Shown here: positions 26,491-38,958 of the stretch, in pieces | Layout of the letters: each line of letters starts with the position of its first letter | Position numbering within the stretch: position 1 is the stretch's first letter | Assembly (NCBI GenBank): GCA_037954325.1 | Contig: JBBMNZ010000006.1 | Coordinates: forward strand, 4,928,001 to 4,992,000 | Source of the DNA: Fistularia commersonii | Taxonomy: Eukaryota > Chordata > Actinopteri > Syngnathiformes > Fistulariidae | Direction: 5' to 3' | DNA length: 64,000 nucleotides | Made by a program: the position numbers and the translations under genes | The notes under the pieces: model-generated | Database searches by the model: none | What the model was told of the DNA's origin: nothing | The model's input: only the letters and a program-made list of their open reading frames with translations

Positions 26491-29056
26491 GTTGTGCAGA
26501 ATCATGTCCTAAACAACTTATTTCAACAGCAGAAACCAGCTTGATGAAATTCATTATTTATTTCCACTCCGAATCAATTATGCTTCAACCCAGTGACATA
26601 AGCACTTTTTGAACGAATTACTATATCTTTTGAACTTGTAGCTGGATTACACTGAATTTGAATCATATTGTGCAGAATCATGTCCTAAACAAGATATGTC
26701 AACAACAGAAACCAGGTTGATTAAATTCAATAGTTATTTCCACTCCGAATCAAAAACGCTTCAACTCGGACAGATAAGCACTTTTTTGAACGAATGGCTA
26801 TGTCTTTTGAACCTGTGGCTGGATTACACTGAATTTGACATATATTGTGCAGAATCATGTCCTAAACAACATATTTCAACAGCGGAAATCAGCTTCATGA
26901 AATTCATGAGTTATTTCGAATCTGTATCAAAAACGCTTCAACTCGGTGAGATAAGCACTTTTTTGAACGAATGGCTATATCTTTTGAACCTGTGGCTGGA
27001 TTACACTGAATTTGACATATATTGTGCAGAATCAAGTCCTAAACAACATATTTCAACAGCAGAAACCAGCTTGATGAAATTCATTAGTTATTTCCACTCT
27101 TTATCAAAAACGCTTTAACTCGGTGAGATTAGCAGTTCTTTGAACGAATGGCTATATCTTTTGAACTTGTGGCTGGATTACACTGAATTTGAAATATATT
27201 GTGCGGAATCATGTCCTGAACAAGATATGTCAACAACAGAAACCAGCTTGATGAAATTCAATAGGTATTTCCACTCCGAATCAAAAATGCTTAAACTCGG
27301 ACAGATAAGCACTTTTTTGAACGAATGGCTATATCTTTTGAACCTGTGGCTGGATTACACTGAATTTGACATATATTGTGCAAAATCTTGTCCTAAACAA
27401 CATATTTCAACAGCCGAAACCAGTTTCATGAAATTCATTAGTTATTTCCACTCCGAATCAAAAACGCTTCAAATCGGACAGATAAGCACTTTTTTGAACG
27501 AATGGCAATATCTTTTGAACCTGTGGCTGGATTACACTGAATTTGACATATATTGTGCAGAATCAAGTCCTAAAAAACATATTTCAACAGCAGAAACCAG
27601 CTTGATGAATTTCATTAGTTATTTCCACTCTGTATCAAAAATGCTTTAACTCGGTGAGATTAGCACTTCTTTGAACGAATGGCTATATCTTTTGAACCTG
27701 TGGCTGGATTACACTGAATTTGACATATATTGTGCAGAATCATGTCCTAAACAACTTATTTCAACAGCAGAAACCAGCTTGATGAAATTCATTATTTATT
27801 TCCACTCCGAATCAATTATGCTTCAACCCAGTGACATAAGCACTTTTTGAACGAATTACTATATCTTTTGAACTTGTAGCTGGATTACACTGAATTTGAA
27901 TCATATTGTACAGAATCATGTCCTAAACAAGATATGTCAACAACAGAAACCAGCTTGATTAAATTCAATAGTTATTTCCACTCCGAATCAAAAACGCTTC
28001 AACTCGGTGAGATAAGCACTTTTTTGAATGAATGGCTATATCTTTTGAACCTGTGGCTGGATTACACTGAATTTGACATATATTGTGCTGAATCTTGTCC
28101 TAAACAACATATTTCAACAGCCAAAACCAGTTTCATGAAATTCATTAGTTATTTCCACTCCGAATCAAAAATGCTTTAACTCGGTGAGATTAGCACTTCT
28201 TTGAACGAATGGCTATATCTTTTGAACTTGTGGCTGGATTACACTGAATTTGACATATATTGTGCGGAATCATGTCCTGAACAAGATATGTCAACAACAG
28301 AAACCAGCTTGATGAAATTCAATAGGTATTTCCACTCCGAATCAAAAATGCTTCAACTCGGAGAGATAAGCACTTTTAAACGAATGGCTATATATTTTGA
28401 ACCTGTGGCTGGATTACACTGAATTTGACATATATTGTGCAGAATCTTGTCCTAAACAACATATTTCAACAGCCGAAACCAGTTTCATGAACATCATTAG
28501 TTATTTCCACTCCGAATCAAAAACGCTTCAACTCGGACCGATAAGCACTTTGTTGAACGAATGGCAATATCTTTTGAACCTGTGGCTGGATTACACTGAA
28601 TTTGACATATATTGTGCAGAATCAAGTCCTAAACAACATATTTCAACAGCAGAAACCAGCTTGATGAAATTCATTAGTTATTTCCACTCTGTATCAAAAA
28701 CGCTTTAACTCGGTGAGATTAGCACTTCTTTGAACGAATGGCTATATCTTTTGAACTTCTGGCTGGATTACACTGAATTTGACATATAATGTGCAGAATC
28801 ATGTCCTAAACAACATATTTCAACAGCAGAAATCAGCTTCTTGAAATTAATGAGTTATTTCCAATCTGTATCAAAAACGCCTCAACTCGGTGCGATAAGC
28901 ACTTTTTTGAATGAATGGCTATATCTTTTGAACCTGTGGCTGGATTACGCTGAATTTGACATATATTGTGCAGAATCAAGTCCTAAACAACATATTTCAA
29001 CAGCAGAAATCAGCTTCATGAAATTCATTAGTTATTTCCACTCTGTATCAAAAATG
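26110..29056 (+). repeat. Region B 21-mer, copy 1
   Basis: About 2.95 kb matching 29,818-32,764 at offset 3708 bp (21 monomers). Shares the rare TTCTTGAAATTAATGAG and CTCGGTGCGATAAGC near 28,840-28,900. Ends where AAATGCTTCTACTCGG here meets AAATGCTTTAACTCGG in the partner. Confidence 0.85.
27195..28787 (+). repeat. Region B 13-mer, copy 2
   Basis: Partner of 24,898-26,490. Private change CTCGGACCGATAAGC near 28,537. The next copy of the same series lies at 30,903 onward at offset 3708 bp. Confidence 0.85.
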
Positions 29057-29938
29057 CTTCTACTCGGAGAAATAAGCACTTTTGAACGAATGGCTATATC
29101 TTTTGAACCTGTGGCTGGATTACACTGAATTTGACATATATTGTGCAGAATTATGTCCTAAACAAGATATGTCAACAACAGAAACCAGCTTGATTAAATT
29201 CAATAGTTATTTCCACTCCGAATCAAAAACGCTTCAACTCGGACAGAGAAGCACTTTTTTGAAAGAATGGCTATATCTTTTGAACCTGTGGCTGGATTAC
29301 ACTGAATTTGACATATATTGTGCAGAATCAAGTCCTAAACAACATATTTCAACAGCAGAAACCAGCTTGATGAAATTCATTAGTTATTTCCACTCTTTAT
29401 CAAAAACGCTTTAACTCGGTGAGATTAGCACTTCTTTGAACGAATGGCTATATCTTTTGAACTTGTGGCTGGATTACACTGAATTTGAAATATATTGTGC
29501 AGAATCATGTCCTAAACAACTTATTTCAACAGCAGAAACCAGCTTGATGAAATTCATTAGTTATTTCCACTCCGAATCAATTATGCTTCAACCCAGTGAC
29601 ATAAGCACTTATTGAACGAATGGCTATATCTTTTGAACTTGTGGCTGGATTACACTGAATTTGACATATATTGTGCGGAATCATGTCCTGAACAAGATAT
29701 GTCAACAACAGAAACCAGCTTGATGAAATTCAATAGGTATTTCCACTCCGAATCAAAAATGCTTAAACTCGGAGAGATAAGCACTTTTGAACGAATTGCT
29801 ATATCTTTTGAACCTGTCGCTGGATTACACTGAATTTGACATATATTGTGCAGAATCTTGTCCTAAACAACATATTTCAACAGCCGAAACCAGTTTCATG
29901 AACATCATTAGTTATTTCCACTCCGAATCAAAAACGCT
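29050..29938 (+). repeat. 24-mer-offset block, copy 1
   Basis: About 890 bp matching 33,287-34,175 at offset 4237 bp (24 monomers). Markers: GCTTCTACTCGGAGAAAT, CAGAGAAGCAC and TTTTGAAAGAATGG. Confidence 0.8.
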
Positions 29939-32764
29939 TCAACTCGGACAGATAAGCACTTTTTTGAACGAATGGCAATATCTTTTGAACCTGTGGCTGG
30001 ATTACACTGAATTTGACATATATTGTGCAGAATCAAGTCCTAAACAACATATTTCAACAGCAGAAACCAGCTTGATGAAATTCATTAGTTATTTCCACTC
30101 TGTATCAAAAACGCTTTAACTCGGTGAGATTAGCACTTCTTTGAACGAATGGCTATATCTTTTGAACTTCTGGCTGGATTACACTGAATTTGACATATGT
30201 TGTGCAGAATCATGTCCTAAACAACTTATTTCAACAGCAGAAACCAGCTTGATGAAATTCATTATTTATTTCCACTCCGAATCAATTATGCTTCAACCCA
30301 GTGACATAAGCACTTTTTGAACGAATTACTATATCTTTTGAACTTGTAGCTGGATTACACTGAATTTGAATCATATTGTGCAGAATCATGTCCTAAACAA
30401 GATATGTCAACAACAGAAACCAGGTTGATTAAATTCAATAGTTATTTCCACTCCGAATCAAAAACGCTTCAACTCGGACAGATAAGCACTTTTTTGAACG
30501 AATGGCTATGTCTTTTGAACCTGTGGCTGGATTACACTGAATTTGACATATATTGTGCAGAATCATGTCCTAAACAACATATTTCAACAGCGGAAATCAG
30601 CTTCATGAAATTCATGAGTTATTTCGAATCTGTATCAAAAACGCTTCAACTCGGTGAGATAAGCACTTTTTTGAACGAATGGCTATATCTTTTGAACCTG
30701 TGGCTGGATTACACTGAATTTGACATATATTGTGCAGAATCAAGTCCTAAACAACATATTTCAACAGCAGAAACCAGCTTGATGAAATTCATTAGTTATT
30801 TCCACTCTTTATCAAAAACGCTTTAACTCGGTGAGATTAGCAGTTCTTTGAACGAATGGCTATATCTTTTGAACTTGTGGCTGGATTACACTGAATTTGA
30901 AATATATTGTGCGGAATCATGTCCTGAACAAGATATGTCAACAACAGAAACCAGCTTGATGAAATTCAATAGGTATTTCCACTCCGAATCAAAAATGCTT
31001 AAACTCGGACAGATAAGCACTTTTTTGAACGAATGGCTATATCTTTTGAACCTGTGGCTGGATTACACTGAATTTGACATATATTGTGCAAAATCTTGTC
31101 CTAAACAACATATTTCAACAGCCGAAACCAGTTTCATGAAATTCATTAGTTATTTCCACTCCGAATCAAAAACGCTTCAAATCGGACAGATAAGCACTTT
31201 TTTGAACGAATGGCAATATCTTTTGAACCTGTGGCTGGATTACACTGAATTTGACATATATTGTGCAGAATCAAGTCCTAAAAAACATATTTCAACAGCA
31301 GAAACCAGCTTGATGAATTTCATTAGTTATTTCCACTCTGTATCAAAAATGCTTTAACTCGGTGAGATTAGCACTTCTTTGAACGAATGGCTATATCTTT
31401 TGAACCTGTGGCTGGATTACACTGAATTTGACATATATTGTGCAGAATCATGTCCTAAACAACTTATTTCAACAGCAGAAACCAGCTTGATGAAATTCAT
31501 TATTTATTTCCACTCCGAATCAATTATGCTTCAACCCAGTGACATAAGCACTTTTTGAACGAATTACTATATCTTTTGAACTTGTAGCTGGATTACACTG
31601 AATTTGAATCATATTGTACAGAATCATGTCCTAAACAAGATATGTCAACAACAGAAACCAGCTTGATTAAATTCAATAGTTATTTCCACTCCGAATCAAA
31701 AACGCTTCAACTCGGTGAGATAAGCACTTTTTTGAATGAATGGCTATATCTTTTGAACCTGTGGCTGGATTACACTGAATTTGACATATATTGTGCTGAA
31801 TCTTGTCCTAAACAACATATTTCAACAGCCAAAACCAGTTTCATGAAATTCATTAGTTATTTCCACTCCGAATCAAAAATGCTTTAACTCGGTGAGATTA
31901 GCACTTCTTTGAACGAATGGCTATATCTTTTGAACTTGTGGCTGGATTACACTGAATTTGACATATATTGTGCGGAATCATGTCCTGAACAAGATATGTC
32001 AACAACAGAAACCAGCTTGATGAAATTCAATAGGTATTTCCACTCCGAATCAAAAATGCTTCAACTCGGAGAGATAAGCACTTTTAAACGAATGGCTATA
32101 TATTTTGAACCTGTGGCTGGATTACACTGAATTTGACATATATTGTGCAGAATCTTGTCCTAAACAACATATTTCAACAGCCGAAACCAGTTTCATGAAC
32201 ATCATTAGTTATTTCCACTCCGAATCAAAAACGCTTCAACTCGGACAGATAAGCACTTTGTTGAACGAATGGCAATATCTTTTGAACCTGTGGCTGGATT
32301 ACACTGAATTTGACATATATTGTGCAGAATCAAGTCCTAAACAACATATTTCAACAGCAGAAACCAGCTTGATGAAATTCATTAGTTATTTCCACTCTGT
32401 ATCAAAAACGCTTTAACTCGGTGAGATTAGCACTTCTTTGAACGAATGGCTATATCTTTTGAACTTCTGGCTGGATTACACTGAATTTGACATATAATGT
32501 GCAGAATCATGTCCTAAACAACATATTTCAACAGCAGAAATCAGCTTCTTGAAATTAATGAGTTCTTTCCAATCTGTATCAAAAACGCCTCAACTCGGTG
32601 CGATAAGCACTTTTTTGAATGAATGGCTATATCTTTTGAACCTGTGGCTGGATTACGCTGAATTTGACATATATTGTGCAGAATCAAGTCCTAAACAACA
32701 TATTTCAACAGCAGAAATCAGCTTCATGAAATTCATTAGTTATTTCCACTCTGTATCAAAAATG
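29818..32764 (+). repeat. Region B 21-mer, copy 2
   Basis: Partner of 26,110-29,056. Private change ATGAGTTCTTTCC near 32,559 (ATGAGTTATTTCC in the partner). The join with the block before it is in register. Confidence 0.85.
30110..30911 (+). repeat. 23-mer-offset block
   Basis: About 800 bp matching 34,170-34,971 at offset 4060 bp (23 monomers). It carries GCGGAAATCAGC and ATTTCGAATCTG, shared with 26,883, 34,651 and 40,819. Confidence 0.8.
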
Positions 32765-32793
32765 CTTTAACTCGGTGAGATTAGCACTTCTTT

Positions 32794-33145
32794 GAACGAA
32801 TGGCTATATCTTTTGAACTTGTGGCTGGATTACACTGAATTTGAAATATATTGTGCAGAATCATGTCCTAAACAACTTATTTCAACAGCAGAAACCAGCT
32901 TGATGAAATTCATTATTTATTTCCACTCCGAATCAATTATGCTTCAACCCAGTGACATAAGCACTTATTGAACGAATGGCTATATCTTTTGAACTTGTGG
33001 CTGGATTACACTGAATTTGAAATATATTGTGCAGAATCATGTCCTAAACAACTTATTTCAACAGCAGAAACCAGCTTGATGAAATTCATTATTTATTTCC
33101 ACTCCGAATCAATTATGCTTCAACCCAGTGACATAAGCACTTATT
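32794..33145 (+). repeat. Single-monomer tandem duplication, 2 x 176 bp
   Basis: Two adjacent monomers with the same features in order: CTTGTGG, GAAATAT, AACAACTTATTTC, ATTATTTATTTCC, AACCCAGTGACATAAGC and the TTATTG end. They appear identical by eye. The second copy starts region C unit 1. Confidence 0.8.
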
Positions 33146-36113
33146 GAACGAATGGCTATATCTTTTGAACTTGTGGCTGGATTACACTGAATTTGACATA
33201 TATTGTGCAGAATCATGTCCTGAACAAGATATGTCAACAACAGATACCAACTTGATGAAATTCAATAGGTATTTCCACTCCGAATCAAAAATGCTTCTAC
33301 TCGGAGAAATAAGCACTTTTGAACGAATGGCTATATCTTTTGAACCTGTGGCTGGATTACACTGAATTTGACATATATTGTGCAGAATTATGTCCTAAAC
33401 AAGATATGTCAACAACAGAAACCAGCTTGATTAAATTCAATAGTTATTTCCACTCCGAATCAAAAACGCTTCAACTCGGACAGAGAAGCACTTTTTTGAA
33501 AGAATGGCTATATCTTTTGAACCTGTGGCTGGATTACACTGAATTTGACATATATTGTGCAGAATCAAGTCCTAAACAACATATTTCAACAGCAGAAACC
33601 AGCTTGATGAAATTCATTAGTTATTTCCACTCTTTATCAAAAACGCTTTAACTCGGTGAGATTAGCACTTCTTTGAACGAATGGCTATATCTTTTGAACT
33701 TGTGGCTGGATTACACTGAATTTGAAATATATTGTGCAGAATCATGTCCTAAACAACTTATTTCAACAGCAGAAACCAGCTTGATGAAATTCATTAGTTA
33801 TTTCCACTCCGAATCAATTATGCTTCAACCCAGTGACATAAGCACTTATTGAACGAATGGCTATATCTTTTGAACTTGTGGCTGGATTACACTGAATTTG
33901 ACATATATTGTGCGGAATCATGTCCTGAACAAGATATGTCAACAACAGAAACCAGCTTGATGAAATTCAATAGGTATTTCCACTCCGAATCAAAAATGCT
34001 TAAACTCGGAGAGATAAGCACTTTTGAACGAATTGCTATATCTTTTGAACCTGTGGCTGGATTACACTGAATTTGACATATATTGTGCAGAATCTTGTCC
34101 TAAACAACATATTTCAACAGCCGAAACCAGTTTCATGAACATCATTAGTTATTTCCACTCCGAATCAAAAACGCTTTAACTCGGTGAGATTAGCACTTCT
34201 TTGAACGAATGGCTATATCTTTTGAACTTCTGGCTGGATTACACTGAATTTGACATATGTTGTGCAGAATCATGTCCTAAACAACTTATTTCAACAGCAG
34301 AAACCAGCTTGATGAAATTCATTATTTATTTCCACTCCGAATCAATTATGCTTCAACCCAGTGACATAAGCACTTTTTGAACGAATTACTATATCTTTTG
34401 AACTTGTAGCTGGATTACACTGAATTTGAATCATATTGTGCAGAATCATGTCCTAAACAAGATATGTCAACAACAGAAACCAGGTTGATTAAATTCAATA
34501 GTTATTTCCACTCCGAATCAAAAACGCTTCAACTCGGACAGATAAGCACTTTTTTGAACGAATGGCTATGTCTTTTGAACCTGTGGCTGGATTACACTGA
34601 ATTTGACATATATTGTGCAGAATCATGTCCTAAACAACATATTTCAACAGCGGAAATCAGCTTCATGAAATTCATGAGTTATTTCGAATCTGTATCAAAA
34701 ACGCTTCAACTCGGTGAGATAAGCACTTTTTTGAACGAATGGCTATATCTTTTGAACCTGTGGCTGGATTACACTGAATTTGACATATATTGTGCAGAAT
34801 CAAGTCCTAAACAACATATTTCAACAGCAGAAACCAGCTTGATGAAATTCATTAGTTATTTCCACTCTTTATCAAAAACGCTTTAACTCGGTGAGATTAG
34901 CAGTTCTTTGAACGAATGGCTATATCTTTTGAACTTGTGGCTGGATTACACTGAATTTGAAATATATTGTGCAGAATCATGTCCTAAACAACTTATTTCA
35001 ACAGCAGAAACCAGCTTGATGAAATTCATTAGTTATTTCCACTCCGAATCAATTATGCTTCAACCCAGTGACATAAGCACTTATTGAACGAATGGCTATA
35101 TCTTTTGAACTTGTGGCTGGATTACACTGAATTTGACATATATTGTGCGGAATCATGTCCTGAACAAGATATGTCAACAACAGAAACCAGCTTGATGAAA
35201 TTCAATAGGTATTTCCACTCCGAATCAAAAACGCTTCAACTCGGACAGAAAAGCACTTTTTTGAACGAATGGCAATATCTTTTGAACCTGTGGCTGGATT
35301 ACACTGAATTTGACATATATTGTGCAGAATCAAGTCCTAAACAACATATTTCAACAGCAGAAACCAGCTTGATGAAATTCATTAGTTATTTCCACTCCGA
35401 ATCAATTATGCTTCAACCCAGTGACATAAGCACTTCTTTGAACGAATGGCTATATCTTTTGAACTTGTGGCTGGATTACACTGAATTTGACATATATTGT
35501 GCGGAATCATGTCCTGAACAAGATATGTCAACAACAGAAACCAGCTTGATGAAATTCAATAGGTATTTCCACTCCGAATCAAAAATGCTTCAACTCGGAG
35601 AGATAAGCACTTTTGAACGAATGGCTATATATTTTAAACCTGTGGCTGGATTACACTGAATTTGACATATATTGTGCAGAATCTTGTCCTAAACAACATA
35701 TTTCAACAGCCGACACCAGTTTCATGAAATTCATTAGTTATTTCCACTCCGAATCAAAAACGCTTCAACTCGGACAGATAAGCACTTTTTTGAACGAATG
35801 GCAATATCTTTTGAACCTGTGGCTGGATTACACTGAATTTGACATATATTGTGCAGAATCAAGTCCTAAACAACATATTTCAACAGCAGAAACCAGCTTG
35901 ATGAAATTCATTAGTTATTTCCACTCTGTATCAAACACGCTTCAACTCGGTGAGATTAGAACTTCTTTGAACGAATGGCTATATCTTTTGAACTTGTGGC
36001 TGGATTACACTGAATTTGAAATATATTGTGCAGAATCATGTCCTAAACAACATATTTCAACAGCATAAACCAGCTTGATGAAATTCATTAGTTATTTCCA
36101 ATCCGAATAAAAA

Positions 36114-36119
36114 AAGCTT
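36114..36119. other. First HindIII-type site in the array
   Basis: AAGCTT created in the A-rich monomer type CCGAATAAAAAAAGCTTC. I see no such site in the first 36 kb. It then recurs in region C, for example at 36,290, 37,524, 37,700 and 38,070. Useful only as a marker that separates region C from A and B. Confidence 0.75.
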
Positions 36120-37819
36120 CAACTGGGAGAGAAAAGCACTTTTTGAACGAATGGCTATATCTTTTGAACTTGTGGCTGGATTACACTGAATTTGACATAT
36201 ATCGTGCGGAATCATGTCCTGAACAAGATATGTCAACAACAGAAACCAGCTTGATGGAATTCAATAGGTATTTCCAATCCGAATAAAAGAAGCTTCAACT
36301 CGGAGAGATAAGCACTTTTTGAACGAATAGCTATATCTTTTGAACCTGTGGCTGGATTACATTGAATTTGACATATATTGTGCAGAATCATGTCCTTAAC
36401 AACATATTTCAACAGCCGAAACCATCTTGATGAAATTCATTAGTTATTTCCACTCCGAATCAAAAATGCTTCAACTCGGTGAGATAAGCACTTTTGAACG
36501 AATGGCTATATCTTTTGAACCTGTGGCTGGATTACACTGTATTTGACATATATTGTGCAGAATCTTGTCCTAAACAACATATTTCAACAGCCGAAACCAG
36601 TTTCATGAAATTCATTAGTTATTTCCACTCCGAATCAAAAACGCTTCAACTCGGACAGATAAGCACTTTTTTGAACGATTGGCTCTATCTTTTGACCCTG
36701 TGGCTGGATTACACTGAATTTGACATATATTGTGCAGAATCATGTCCTAAACAACATATTCCATCAGCAGAAACCAGTTTGATGAAATTCATTAGCTATT
36801 GCCACTCCGAATTTAAAACGCTTCAACTCGGACAGATAAGCACTTTTTGAACGAATGGCTATATCTTTTGAACCTGTGGCTGGATTACACTGAATTTGAC
36901 ATATATTGTTCAGAATCATGTCCTAAACAACATATTTGAACAGCAGAAACCAGTTTCATGAAATTCATGAGTTATTTCCACTCTGTATCAAACACGCTTC
37001 AACTCGGTGAGATTAGCACTTCTTTGAACGAATGGCTATATCTTTTGAACTTGTGGCTGGATTACACTGAATTTGACATATATTGTGCAGAATCATGTCC
37101 TAAACAACATATTTCAACAGCAGAAATCAGCTTCATGAAATTCATTAGTTATTTCAAATCTGTATCAAAAACGCTTCAACTCGGACAGATAAGCACTTTT
37201 TTGAACGAATGGCAATATCTTTTGAACCTGTGGCTGGATTACACTGAATTTGACATATATTGTGCAGAATCAAGTCCGAAACAATATATTTCAACAGCAG
37301 AAACCAGCTTGATGAAATTCATTAGTTATTCCACTCTGCATCAAACACGCTTCAACTCGGTGAGATTAGCACTTCTTTGAACGAATGGCTATATCTTTTG
37401 AACTTGTGGCTGGATTACACTGAATATGAAATATATTGTGCAGAATCATGTCCTAAACAAGATATTTCAACAGCAGAAACCAGCTTGATGAAATTCATTA
37501 GTTATTTCCAATCCGAATAAAAAAAGCTTCAACTCGGAGAGATAAGCACTTTTTGAACGAATGGCTATATCTTTTGAACTTGTGGCTGGATTACACTGAA
37601 TTTGACATATACTGTGCGGAATCATGTCCTGAACAAGATATGTCAACAACAGAAACCAGCTTGATGAAATTCAATAGGTATTTCCAATCCGAATAAAAAA
37701 AGCTTCAACTCGGAGAGATAAGCACTTTTTTAACGAATACCTATATGTTTTGAATCTGTGGCTGGATTACATTGAATTTGACATATATTTTGCAGAATCA
37801 TGTCCTTAACAACATATTT

Positions 37820-38696
37820 GAACAGCCGAAACCAGCTTGATGAAATTCATTTGTTATTTCCACTCCGAATCAAAAATGCTTCAACCCGGTGATTAAGCAC
37901 TTTTTGAACGAATTGCTATCTTTTGAAGTTGTGGCTGGATTACACTGAATTTGACACATATTGTGCAGAATCATGTCCTAAACAAGATACTTCAACAGCC
38001 GAAACCAGTTTGTTGAAAATTCACGAGTTATTTCCACTCCGAATCAAAAATGCTTCAACTCGGTGAGATAAGCTTTTTTTGAACGAATGGCTATATCTTT
38101 TGAACCTATGGCTGGATTACACTAAATTTGACATATATTGTGCAGAATCAAGTCCTAAAAAACATATTTCAACAGTAGAAACCAGTTTCATGAAATTCAT
38201 TAGCTCTTTCCACTCCGAATCAATGATGCTTCAACCCGGTGAGATAAGCACTTTTTGAACGAAATGCTATATCTTTTGAACTTGTGGCTGGATTACACTG
38301 AATTTGACATATATTGTGCAGTACCATGTCCTAAACAACATATTCCAAAAGCAGAAACCAGCTTGATGAAATTCATAACCTATTTCCCCTCCGAATCAAA
38401 AACGCTTTAACTCGGTGAGATAAGCACTTTTTGACCAAATGGCTATATCTTTCGAACCTGTGGTTGGATTACACTGCATTTGACATATATTGTGCAGAAT
38501 TATGTCCTAAAAAACATATTTCAACAGCAGAAACCAGCTTGATGAAATTCATTAGTTATTTCCACTCCGAATCAAAAACGCTTCAACTCGGAGAGATAAG
38601 CACTTTACAACAAATGGCTATATCTTTTCAACCTGTGGCTGGATTACACTGAATTTGACATATATTGTGCAGAATCAAGACCTAAACAACATATTT
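37820..38696 (+). repeat. 877 bp pentamer, unit 1 (single copy)
   Basis: Five distinctive monomers, from GAACAGCCGAAACC to just before CATCAGCAGAAACC. Markers in order: ATTTGTTATTTCC with CCGGTGATTAAGC, GAATTGCTATCTTTTG (two bases lost), GTTGAAAATTCACGAG, GATAAGCTTTTTTTG, TTCATTAGCTCTTTCC, GCAGTACCATGTCC, TTCATAACCTATTTCC, TTGACCAAATGG with TTTCGAACCTG, and TTACAACAAATGG. Confidence 0.9.
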
Positions 38697-38958
38697 CATC
38701 AGCAGAAACCAGCTTGATGAAATTCATGAGTTATTTCCACTCTGTATCAAAAACGCTTCAACTCGGTGAGATAAGCACTTCTTTGAACGAATGGCTATAT
38801 CTTTTGAACTTGTGGCTGGATTACACTGAATTTGTAACTCATTGTGCAGAATCATGTCCTAAACAACATATTTCAAAGGCAAAAACCAGTTTGATGAATT
38901 TCATTAGTTATGTCCACTCCGAATCAATTCTGCTTCAACCTGGTGAGATGAGCACTTT

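Larger units (their letters stand above)
32968..38958 (+). repeat. Region C higher-order unit 1 (5991 bp, 34 monomers)
   Basis: Start set at the monomer junction TTGAACGAATGG that recurs at 38,959. It matches unit 2 at offset 5991 up to about 34,175, then at 6168 to about 39,045, so it lacks exactly one monomer there. It contains one 877 bp pentamer (37,820-38,696) and ends with the monomer marked by GTAACTCATTGTG (near 38,834). By eye only about half a dozen substitutions separate the units, such as GAACGATTGG near 36,677 against GAACGAATGG. Confidence 0.88.

Noticed and set aside
36114..36119. A-rich stretch GAATAAAAAAAGC as a polyadenylation signal or retroposon tail
   Set aside because: It lies inside a monomer of normal length with the usual neighbours on both sides. 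It contains AATAAA by substitution only, and no target-site duplication or inserted element is present.
36057..36239. Repeated 60-codon reverse-strand ORF (also at 37,467, 42,225, 43,635, 46,273, 50,315, 52,079, 55,775 and 59,999)
   Set aside because: It is the antisense of the A-rich monomer pair in region C and recurs only because that pair recurs. No other evidence of coding.
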